Positions 1 through 5,272 of a DNA stretch of 6,185 nucleotides are shown piece by piece (position 1 is the stretch's first letter; every line of letters begins with the position of its first letter). The notes under the pieces are model-generated. The model was not told the origin of the DNA. It saw only the letters and a list, made by a program, of their open reading frames with translations, and ran no database searches. The DNA is taken from assembly GCA_032119475.1 (NCBI GenBank), contig JAUMCA010000097.1, forward strand, positions 1 through 6,185. Direction: 5' to 3'. The DNA comes from F1-60-MAGs149 sp032119475. Its GTDB lineage: Bacteria > Actinomycetota > Thermoleophilia > Gaiellales > F1-60-MAGs149. The translations under genes and the position numbers were made by a program.

Positions 1-1113
1 ACGCTGACGCCCGAGCGCTGCGACGAGCTGGGTCTCCAGCCGATGGTCGCGCACAACGTCACGACGTACGAGACGGCCTTCACGGTCACGATCGAGGCGC
101 GCGAGGGCGTCACCACCGGCATCTCGGCCGCCGATCGCGCCCACACCTGCCGCGTCGCCGTCGACCCCGCCAAGAGCGCCGGCGATATCCAGATGCCCGG
201 CCACATCTTCCCGCTGCGCGCGCGCCCGGGCGGCGTGCTGGAGCGCACCGGCCAGACCGAGGCGTCCGTCGACATGGCGCGGCTCGCCGGCTGCATCCCC
301 GCCGGCGTGATCTGCGAGGTCATGAACCCGGACGGCACGATGGCGCGGGTCACCGACCTCGCCGCGTTCAGCGCCGAGCACGACATCAAGATCATCACCG
401 TCGCCGACCTGATCGAGTACCGCCGCCGCACGGAGCAGCTGATCGAGCGCGTCGCGGAGGTCAACCTCCCGACCGCCTACGGCGACTTCCAGGCGATCGG
501 CTACCGCGAGACGCTCCACGACAAGCAGCACCTCGCCCTCATCTACGGCGACGTGGCCGGCCACGAGGACGTGCTCGTGCGCGTGCACTCCGAGTGCCTG
601 ACGGGCGACGTCTTCGGCTCCATGCGCTGCGACTGCGGCGAGCAGCTGCACCTCGCGCTGCAGCAGGTCGTCCAGGCCGGCAGCGGCGTCGTCCTGTACA
701 TGGCGCAGGAGGGACGCGGGATCGGCCTGCTCAACAAGCTCCGCGCGTACGAGCTGCAGGAGCAGGGCCGCGACACCGTCGAGGCGAACCTCGAGCTCGG
801 CTTCATGGACGATCAGCGCGAGTACGGCATCGGCGCGCAGATCCTCGCCGACCTCGGCCTCTCGACGATCAAGATCCTCACCAACAACCCGCGCAAGATC
901 ATCGGCCTCGAGGGCTACGGCCTGACGGTCACGGAGCAGGTGCCGATCGAGGTCGAGCCCGGCGAGCACAACGTCAGCTACCTCGCGGCGAAGCGCCAGA
1001 AGCTCGGCCACGCGCTGCACCACCAGCACATCAAGGCCGCCGCCGAGATCCCCGGTGAGCCGCCGCGGGTCGTCGATCCGGCCGCGGGGGAGACCGCGGG
1101 CGCCCAGCAGTGA
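1..1113 (+). CDS. ribBA: Bifunctional DHBP synthase / GTP cyclohydrolase II, 5'-truncated by the window edge
   Basis: Makes two riboflavin precursors in the cytoplasm: 3,4-dihydroxy-2-butanone 4-phosphate from ribulose 5-phosphate (RibB half) and the diamino-pyrimidinone phosphate from GTP (RibA half). The frame is open from base 1, beginning TLTPERCDEL, which in full-length members lies roughly 60 residues in, so the acidic RENEGDL catalytic loop is outside the window and the ATG at 43 is internal. Counting from that ATG, the RibB half shows REGVTTGISAADRA (20-33), PGHIFPL (52-58) and ICEVMNPDGTMAR (90-102). The RibA half shows the zinc pattern C185-x10-C196-x-C198, QEGRGIGL (222-229), YGIGAQIL (261-268) and LTNNPRK (279-285). 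Odd point: the usual GHTEA segment reads GQTEA (70-74), so a His that helps bind the RibB metal is Gln. A short Pro/Ala-rich tail follows. The stop overlaps the ribH start, so the two are co-translated. Family assignment is secure. Confidence 0.96.
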   Translation, partial: TLTPERCDELGLQPMVAHNVTTYETAFTVTIEAREGVTTGISAADRAHTCRVAVDPAKSAGDIQMPGHIFPLRARPGGVLERTGQTEASVDMARLAGCIPAGVICEVMNPDGTMARVTDLAAFSAEHDIKIITVADLIEYRRRTEQLIERVAEVNLPTAYGDFQAIGYRETLHDKQHLALIYGDVAGHEDVLVRVHSECLTGDVFGSMRCDCGEQLHLALQQVVQAGSGVVLYMAQEGRGIGLLNKLRAYELQEQGRDTVEANLELGFMDDQREYGIGAQILADLGLSTIKILTNNPRKIIGLEGYGLTVTEQVPIEVEPGEHNVSYLAAKRQKLGHALHHQHIKAAAEIPGEPPRVVDPAAGETAGAQQ

Positions 1114-1616
1114 CCGCGCCTGACGCGCAGGGCCGCGTCGCGACCCCCGCGGGGGCAGAGCGCATCGAACGCGAGCCGCTCGGCGGCGACGTCCGCGTCG
1201 CCATCGTCGCGGCCGAGTACCACGTCGACATCGTGCAGCCGCTCGTCGACGGCGCCGTGGACGAGCTGCGCGCCGCCGGCGTCGAGGTGATCGACATCGT
1301 GCCGGTGCCGGGTGCGTTCGAGGTCGGGCAGGCCGCCCTGGCCTGCGCGACCGCGGGCTACGACGCCGTCATCGTCCACGCGTGCGTGATCCGCGGCGAC
1401 ACGCCGCACTTCGACTACGTCTGCCAGGAGGCCGCGCGCTGCGTGGCCGACGTCGGGATGGCGACGGGCGTGCCCGTCGGCTTCGGCGTCCTGACGGTCG
1501 AGAACCACCAGCAGGCGGTCGACCGCGTCGGCGGTCCGGCGGGCCACAAGGGCCGTGAGTGCGCCGTCGCGGTGCTCGAGCAGCTGATGACGCTGCGCAC
1601 GCTCGTCGCCGAGTAG
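1110..1616 (+). CDS. ribH: 6,7-dimethyl-8-ribityllumazine synthase
   Basis: Condenses 5-amino-6-ribitylaminouracil with dihydroxybutanone phosphate to lumazine, the penultimate riboflavin step; family members assemble as cytosolic pentamers or 60-mer shells. At 168 residues it is family-sized plus an N-terminal extension of about 27 residues before the first strand, VRVAIVAAEYH (28-38). Y37 takes the place of the aromatic residue (Phe or Trp in relatives) that stacks on the pyrimidine. VPVPGAFE (64-71), the catalytic-His segment RGDTPHFDYV (H100) and GVLTVENHQQA (126-136) are present. The phosphate-binding end reads DRVGGPAGHKGREC, keeping R139 and K147. The GTG start is chosen because it sits in a 4-base GTGA overlap with the ribBA stop, the usual coupling geometry, and the longer frame offers no better start; there is no well-placed Shine-Dalgarno. 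Whether it forms pentamers or shells cannot be read from sequence. Confidence 0.96.
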   Translation: MTAPDAQGRVATPAGAERIEREPLGGDVRVAIVAAEYHVDIVQPLVDGAVDELRAAGVEVIDIVPVPGAFEVGQAALACATAGYDAVIVHACVIRGDTPHFDYVCQEAARCVADVGMATGVPVGFGVLTVENHQQAVDRVGGPAGHKGRECAVAVLEQLMTLRTLVAE

Positions 1617-1731
1617 CCCCGTTCGTCGGATGCCCTGATGGGGCCCCGGCACCTCGACGCGTGGAGGCGCGCGGGCGATCGCACGCGGGCGCGCGGGGGC
1701 GGCGATTCAGGCGGTCGGCGGCGGTGCGACC

Positions 1732-1923
1732 CTAGAGCGCGCGCTGCACCTTGCCGGCCTTGAGGCAGCGGGTGCAGACGTAGGCGCGGACGGCGACGCC
1801 GTCCTTCAGGATGCGCAGCTTCTGCAGGTTCGCGTTGAAGCGGCGCTTCGTCGCGACCATCGAGTGACTGCGGTTGTTGCCGAACGACGGTCCACGACCG
1901 CAGGAGGAGCAGATGCGCGACAT
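1732..1923 (-). CDS. rpmB: 50S ribosomal protein bL28, zinc-binding (C+) form
   Basis: Structural protein of the large ribosomal subunit. The 63-residue product has the bL28 features in order: MSRICSSCGRGP at the N-terminus, NNRSHS (16-21), TKRRFNANLQ (25-34) and a C-terminal VRAYVCTRCLKAGKV (45-59). Two CxxC pairs (C5/C8 and C50/C53) make it the cysteine-containing, zinc-binding type, as opposed to the cysteine-free paralogue some actinobacteria use under zinc shortage. The frame runs open 18 codons further upstream, but the family N-terminus MSRxC fixes the start at 1923, and the promoter placement agrees. It is convergent with ribH and divergent from the DhaL-DegV gene, so it is probably transcribed alone. 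Stop is TAG. Confidence 0.95.
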   Translation of the reverse strand: MSRICSSCGRGPSFGNNRSHSMVATKRRFNANLQKLRILKDGVAVRAYVCTRCLKAGKVQRAL

Positions 1924-1959
1924 GCGCGGCAGTATGCTGGTTTCCCGCGGATGCCGCAA
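1923..1959 (-). promoter_or_regulatory. Probable leaderless promoter of rpmB
   Basis: Read on the minus strand, TTGCGG (1959-1954) and CATACT (1936-1931) are separated by exactly 17 bases, matching -35 and -10 boxes at 3/6 and 4/6 positions. The -10 box ends 7 bases before the rpmB ATG, so transcription should begin at or next to the A of the start codon (about 1923). No Shine-Dalgarno lies between. A leaderless mRNA is the simplest reading; this is inferred from spacing only. Confidence 0.6.
1933..1938 (+). promoter_or_regulatory. Candidate -10 box for the DhaL-DegV gene
   Basis: TATGCT matches the -10 consensus at 4/6 and overlaps, on the other strand, the -10 box assigned to rpmB. It would place a start site near 1945 and give a leader of about 38 bases. 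No good -35 box is visible 16-18 bases upstream and the leader holds no clear Shine-Dalgarno before the GTG at 1983, so this is a weak call. Confidence 0.25.
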
Positions 1960-1982
1960 ACGGCAACCGTCCGCCACCTACC

Positions 1983-3707
1983 GTGACGCCGCAGCCTCCG
2001 ACGCCGCTCGCCCTGGCTCTTGGGGCCCGTGCGCGCCTCGCGGCCGAGTGCGATCGGCTCAACGCGATCAACGTCTATCCGGTCGCCGACGGTGACACCG
2101 GGTCGAACATGCTGCGCACGGCCGAGGCGATCGTGGCCGCGCTCCGCGTCGACGCCGGGGATCCGGCGCGCACCGCCGGCGACGCCGCCCTGATGGGCGC
2201 CCGCGGGAACAGCGGCACGATCCTGTCCGCGCTCGTGCGCGCCGCCGCGGCGCGCCTGGCGGTCGGCGACCTCGACGGTCCGACCGTCGCCGCCGCGCTG
2301 CGGGCGGGCGCCGACGCCGCCTACCGCGCGGTGCCGGAGCCGGTCGAGGGGACGATGCTGACCGTCGCCCGCGCGGCGGCCGAGGCGAGCGGCGGCAGCA
2401 CGGCCGCCGACGCCCTCGTGACCGCCCTCGACGGCGCTCGTCAGGCGCTCGACCAGACGACCCTCCAGCTCGCGGTCCTCGGCGACGCCGGGGTGGTGGA
2501 CGCGGGTGCCGCGGGGCTCGTGGCGGCGCTCGAGGGCATCGTGGCCGTGATGGAGGGCGAGGAGCCGGAGGACGTGGGCGCGCTCGACATCGCGCCGATC
2601 GCGCACGTCGACGATCCGACCAGCCGCTACCGCTACTGCATCGGCTTCCTGATCCGTGGCGCGGACGTCCCGGCGCTGCGCACGGCGGCCGGCGCGTGGG
2701 GGGACTCGGTCGTCGTGGTCGGCGACGGGGACCTCGCCCGCGTCCACGTCCACGCCGACGATCCCGGTGCCGTCACCGCGGCGGCTGCCGTCTTCGGCGA
2801 CGTGGACGTGCCTGCCGTCTCCGACATGCGCCGCGATATCGAGGCCGCGTCGGCGCTGCGGTCCTCCGCCGACGTGGCGCTGGTCTACGACTCGACCGCC
2901 GACCTGCCGGTCCCCGATCGGGACACGTGGCGCATGGTGCCGCTGACGGTCCACTTCGGGGCCGAGGAGCTGCGCGACTACGTCGACTGCACGGCGGACG
3001 AGTTCTACGCGCGCCTCGCCACGTCCGCCGAGCATCCGCGCACCTCGCAGCCTTCCCCGGGTGCGTTCGCCGCGGTCTACCGCGACCTGCTCGACCACCA
3101 CGGGCACGTGGTGTCGATCCACATCTCGTCGAAGCTCAGCGGCACCGTCGCGTCGGCGCGAGCCGCGGCGCAGGAGTTCCCCGGCCGCGTGACGGTGATC
3201 GACAGCCTGGCGGTCTCCATGCCGCTCGCGCTCGCGGTCGTGCGCGCGCAGCAGGCGCTTGACGACGGTGCGGCGCCGGCCGACCTCCCGGCCGTGCTGG
3301 ATCGCGTGCGCGATACGTGCGGGTGCCTGTTCAGCGTGCCGACGCTCGAGTACCTGCAGCGCGGCGGACGCATCGGCCGCGCGCAGGCGCTGCTGGGCTC
3401 ACTGCTCGGCGTGCGCCCGCTGCTCGCGATCGAGGAGGGGGAGGTGGTGCCGGCGGGCCGCGTCCGCGGTGCCGACCGCGTGCAGCCGGCGCTCGTCGAG
3501 GAACTCGTCCGCCGGACGGAGGGCTTCGCGGAGATCGATGTCGCCATCGGGCACGCGGCGGATCCCGCCGCGGCGGCGGCGCTCGAGGCCCTCGTCCGCG
3601 ACGCGCGCCCGGGGATCCGCTCGGTCCGGGTCCTCACGCTCGGCGCCGTCGTCGGCGCGCACGCCGGTCCCGGCGCTCTCGGGCTCGGCTACGTCGCCGT
3701 CGACTGA
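1983..3707 (+). CDS. DhaL (DAK2) kinase domain fused to a complete DegV domain: probable single-chain fatty acid kinase
   Basis: Of 574 residues, 1 to about 190 are a DhaL/DAK2 ATP-binding domain: NVYPVADGDTGSNM (30-43) with Mg-binding Asp at D37 and D39, GARGNSGTILS (72-82), EGTMLTVARAAAE (122-134) and AGVVDAGAAGLV (169-180). Residues about 212-290 match the middle domain of FakA/YloV proteins (YCIGFLIRG, VVVVGDGDLARVHVHADDPG). Residues 298-574 are a full DegV domain: YDSTADLP (302-309), TSQPSPG (354-360), SIHISSKLSGT (378-388), TLEYLQRGGRIG (454-465) and HAGPGALG (560-567). In Firmicutes FakA (kinase) phosphorylates a fatty acid carried by a separate DegV protein, FakB; in FakA itself the C-terminal domain is a different DegV-like one. 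Here the tail has the Thr, Ser and His motif residues FakB uses to hold the acyl carboxylate, so I infer kinase and carrier are joined. GTG 1983 is the only early start; nothing in frame upstream begins with ATG or GTG after the preceding gene's promoter. Function is inferred; a role other than fatty acid phosphorylation is possible. Confidence 0.9.
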   Translation: MTPQPPTPLALALGARARLAAECDRLNAINVYPVADGDTGSNMLRTAEAIVAALRVDAGDPARTAGDAALMGARGNSGTILSALVRAAAARLAVGDLDGPTVAAALRAGADAAYRAVPEPVEGTMLTVARAAAEASGGSTAADALVTALDGARQALDQTTLQLAVLGDAGVVDAGAAGLVAALEGIVAVMEGEEPEDVGALDIAPIAHVDDPTSRYRYCIGFLIRGADVPALRTAAGAWGDSVVVVGDGDLARVHVHADDPGAVTAAAAVFGDVDVPAVSDMRRDIEAASALRSSADVALVYDSTADLPVPDRDTWRMVPLTVHFGAEELRDYVDCTADEFYARLATSAEHPRTSQPSPGAFAAVYRDLLDHHGHVVSIHISSKLSGTVASARAAAQEFPGRVTVIDSLAVSMPLALAVVRAQQALDDGAAPADLPAVLDRVRDTCGCLFSVPTLEYLQRGGRIGRAQALLGSLLGVRPLLAIEEGEVVPAGRVRGADRVQPALVEELVRRTEGFAEIDVAIGHAADPAAAAALEALVRDARPGIRSVRVLTLGAVVGAHAGPGALGLGYVAVD

Positions 3708-3742
3708 TCGTCGGCGTCAGCGGCGCGCTTGGCCCTGATCTC

Positions 3743-3761
3743 GGTCACCAGCCTGGTGCCC
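3743..3761. terminator. Possible weak hairpin between convergent genes
   Basis: CACCA and TGGTG pair around a GCC loop, and after one T/C mismatch two further G-C pairs extend the stem to 8 positions. It lies 35 bases after the DhaL-DegV stop and just beyond the stop of the small convergent minus-strand ORF. There is no T-run, so activity as an intrinsic terminator is doubtful. Confidence 0.25.
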
Positions 3762-3772
3762 TGGACCACCGC

Positions 3773-3877
3773 TCAACCGGGTCCGTAGACGGGTCGCTTG
3801 AGCAGCGTCGTGACCACGGCCATCACCGCCCACGCGCCGATCAGTGCCCAGATCCACCATGCCATCACCCTGATCAT
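3773..3877 (-). CDS. Hypothetical small single-helix membrane protein
   Basis: I do not recognise this as a named family. The 34-residue frame (30 if the second ATG at 3865 is used) reads MAWWIWALIGAWAVMAVV followed by TTLLKRPVYGPG: about 20 hydrophobic residues rich in Trp and Ala, then Lys-Arg, the pattern of one membrane helix with a positively charged end. Support for real coding comes from composition: counted from 3865, GC is about 83% at third codon positions, 60% at first and 53% at second, the order expected of a gene in a genome like this. It fills an otherwise empty gap, convergent with the DhaL-DegV gene and divergent from the operon at 3920. Neither ATG has a convincing ribosome binding site. 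A minus-strand TATAAC (3910-3905) could be its -10 box. The whole frame could be chance. Confidence 0.42.
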   Translation of the reverse strand: MIRVMAWWIWALIGAWAVMAVVTTLLKRPVYGPG

Positions 3878-3903
3878 CGCGGAAGCGGGGGTCGCGGATG
3901 GAT

Positions 3904-3912
3904 TGTTATAGT
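3904..3912 (+). promoter_or_regulatory. Extended -10 promoter of the 3920-5111 operon, probably leaderless
   Basis: TGTTATAGT is an extended -10 element: the TGn motif directly before TATAGT, which matches the -10 consensus at 5/6. It is the most A/T-rich spot in the neighbourhood. No -35 box is evident, as is common for extended -10 promoters. The box ends 7 bases before the ATG at 3920, so the transcript should start at or beside the start codon. An AGGA lies only one base before the ATG, too near to serve as a Shine-Dalgarno. Confidence 0.62.
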
Positions 3913-3919
3913 GCAGGAC

Positions 3920-4225
3920 ATGAGCGAATTCCAGATCACCTACTGGCGGGACATCCCGTCCATGGTCACGGTCCGCGACGGTGATGACTCGGCGCGGGCG
4001 TCGCTCGCGCAGCGTTTCCAGGAGGCCATCGACGAGGCGGCGATGCGCCTCGGCGCCGAGGATGCCGACGCGTACATGGAGGGCTGGCGCCGCGGTGAGT
4101 GGACCGCCGCGGAGGGTGCGCCCAGCGAGGTCGCCGACCGTGTGGCCGGCGAGCTCGAGGCGGAATGGACGGATGAGCGGCTGACCGCGTTCCTCGACGC
4201 GCTCGGCCCGAGCCGGGAGGCGTGA
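3920..4225 (+). CDS. Small 'virulence factor' family protein (PF13769 type), partner of a methionine-synthesis gene
   Basis: The 101-residue soluble protein begins MSEFQITYWRDIPSMVTVRD and carries QRFQEAIDEAAMRLGAEDADAYMEGWRRGEW (31-61), the pattern I know from the family named 'virulence factor' in Pfam (YWRDIP near the start, RFxxAIDxAAMRxG, then DAYxxxWRRG). The name is historical and gives no function. The C-terminal third is acidic and helical-looking (VADRVAGELEAEWTDERLTAFLDAL). There is no signal peptide, membrane helix or cysteine. The ATG at 3920 is chosen because the family N-terminus starts there and the promoter ends 7 bases upstream; the frame runs open far upstream through the previous gene without significance. 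Its stop is one base from the start of the homocysteine methyltransferase gene, so the two are surely co-expressed. In alphaproteobacteria I recall the same family beside betaine/homocysteine methyltransferase genes, which suggests a helper role in methyl transfer; that role is inference. Confidence 0.82.
   Translation: MSEFQITYWRDIPSMVTVRDGDDSARASLAQRFQEAIDEAAMRLGAEDADAYMEGWRRGEWTAAEGAPSEVADRVAGELEAEWTDERLTAFLDALGPSREA
4215..4220 (+). promoter_or_regulatory. Shine-Dalgarno site of the homocysteine methyltransferase gene
   Basis: GGGAGG lies 6 bases before the ATG at 4227, inside the last codons of the upstream gene. It is the clearest ribosome binding site in the window and fixes the start. 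It contrasts with the leaderless first gene of the same operon. Confidence 0.75.
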
Positions 4226-4226
4226 G

Positions 4227-5111
4227 ATGAGCGACTTGATGGACATGCTGGCGCGCGGCGAGCACGTGCTCGGCGACGGCGCGATGGGCACGATGCTGCA
4301 GGAGGCGGGCCTCACCGACGGCGGCGCCCCCGAGCTCTGGAACGTCGAGCACCCGGACGAGATCGAGGCGATCCTCGAGGCCTACGCCGACGCGGGCGCG
4401 AACCTCATCACCACCTGCACCTTCGGCGGCACCCGCCCGCGACTCGAGATGCACGATCTCGGCGACCGCGTGGAGGAGCTCAACCGCGCCGGCGCGGCGG
4501 TCGCACGGCGGGTCGCCGATCGCCACCCGGGTGCCTACGTCCTCGGTGACGTCGGTCCCAGCGGCGAGCTGATGGAGCCGATGGGGACGCTGACGCCGGA
4601 GACCGCGCAGGAGCTGTTCGCCGAGCAGATCCGCGGGCTCGTCGCCGGCGGCGCCGACGCCATCCTGATCGAGACGATGAGCGACCTCGGCGAGGTGGAG
4701 GCCGCGGTCAGCGCGGCCAAGGCCGAGGCGCCGGGTCTGCCGATCCTCGTGACGATGTCCTTCGACACGAACCTGCGCACGATGATGGGCGTCAAGCCCG
4801 GACAGGCGGTCGAGGCGGTCTCCGCGATGGGCGTGTCGATCGTCGGCGCGAACTGCGGTCGCGGCCCGGACGAGATGCGCACGATCGCCGCGGAGATGGC
4901 CGAGGCGCGCCCCGACGGCGTCTACCTGATGACGCAGTCGAACGCCGGCCTGCCCAAGCTGGTCGGGGACGAGTTCAAGTACGACGGCACCCCCGAGGTG
5001 ATGGCGGACTGGGCGCGCGACATGCGCGAACTCGGCATCGACGTGATCGGCGCCTGCTGCGGCTCGACGCCGGCGCACATCGCCGCGATGCGGGAGATCG
5101 TCAAGGCCTGA
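4227..5111 (+). CDS. Homocysteine S-methyltransferase (MetH N-terminal / betaine-homocysteine methyltransferase type)
   Basis: Transfers a methyl group to homocysteine to make methionine, in the cytoplasm, using a thiol-activating zinc. The 294-residue protein is one homocysteine-methyltransferase barrel: GDGAMGTMLQEAGL (16-29), FGGTRPRLEMHDL (66-78), LNRAGAAVAR (85-94), GDVGPSGELMEPMG (107-120), ILIETMSDLGE (146-156), TMSFDTNLRTMMGV (176-189) and the zinc ligands C210 (GANCG) and C277-C278 (GACCGS). The MEPMG, SFDTxxRTMMGV and YDGTPEVMADWA segments place it closest to the single-domain enzymes annotated as betaine-homocysteine methyltransferase in alphaproteobacteria. It ends right after the barrel, with no folate-, B12- or SAM-binding module, so the methyl donor (betaine, or a methyl-corrinoid protein encoded elsewhere) cannot be read here. 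A strong ribosome binding site precedes it and it forms an operon with the gene ending one base upstream. A palindromic repeat begins 3 bases after its stop and may end the transcript. Confidence 0.9.
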   Translation: MSDLMDMLARGEHVLGDGAMGTMLQEAGLTDGGAPELWNVEHPDEIEAILEAYADAGANLITTCTFGGTRPRLEMHDLGDRVEELNRAGAAVARRVADRHPGAYVLGDVGPSGELMEPMGTLTPETAQELFAEQIRGLVAGGADAILIETMSDLGEVEAAVSAAKAEAPGLPILVTMSFDTNLRTMMGVKPGQAVEAVSAMGVSIVGANCGRGPDEMRTIAAEMAEARPDGVYLMTQSNAGLPKLVGDEFKYDGTPEVMADWARDMRELGIDVIGACCGSTPAHIAAMREIVKA

Positions 5112-5114
5112 CGC

Positions 5115-5234
5115 CGAACGGACGGTGCATCAAAGGGGTCAGACCCCTTTGATGCATGTCGGATGGGTGGGCCACGGCCAACTGCGTCCGCATGCCTCAA
5201 AGGGGTCTGACCCCTTTGATGCACCGTCCGTTCG
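5115..5234. repeat. 120-bp inverted pair of palindromic (REP-like) units
   Basis: The outer 44 bases on each side (5115-5158 and 5191-5234) are reverse complements with one mismatch. Each arm contains a 31-base palindrome, 15 + 1 + 15: the left at 5126-5156 is perfect, the right at 5193-5223 has one mismatch (5196 against 5220). Outside them CGAACGGACGG (5115-5125) pairs with CCGTCCGTTCG (5224-5234). The 32-base centre has a further CGGA/TCCG pair. The unit can fold either as two hairpins or as one long stem. It sits between convergent genes, 3 bases after one stop and 38 bases before the other, as REP doublets (BIME-like elements) often do, and could act as a bidirectional terminator or RNA-stabilising structure. 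Confidence 0.88.
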
Positions 5235-5272
5235 AGGGTGCGCGTCGCCGATGATCGGCGCCGTGTGCCGCG

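Noticed and set aside
1617..1731. Possible terminator between ribH and rpmB (GCCC-TGATG-GGGC at 1632-1644, and GCGCGC repeats)
   Set aside because: Only a 4-pair stem without a T-run; GC-rich self-complementarity here is near what chance gives.
1806..3122. 438-codon minus-strand open frame opposite the DhaL-DegV gene
   Set aside because: Its translation is Arg/Gly/Asp/His low complexity with no family motif, and the plus strand carries clear kinase and DegV motifs. Long antisense frames are expected at this GC content.
3317..3919. Upstream part of the open frame that contains the 'virulence factor' gene
   Set aside because: Arg/Ala/Gly-rich shadow of the DegV coding region; the family N-terminus MSEFQITYWRDIP and the promoter put the start at 3920.
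3966..5078. 370-codon minus-strand open frame opposite the homocysteine methyltransferase operon
   Set aside because: Arg/His/Ala-rich mirror of a well-supported gene; no start signal or recognisable domain.
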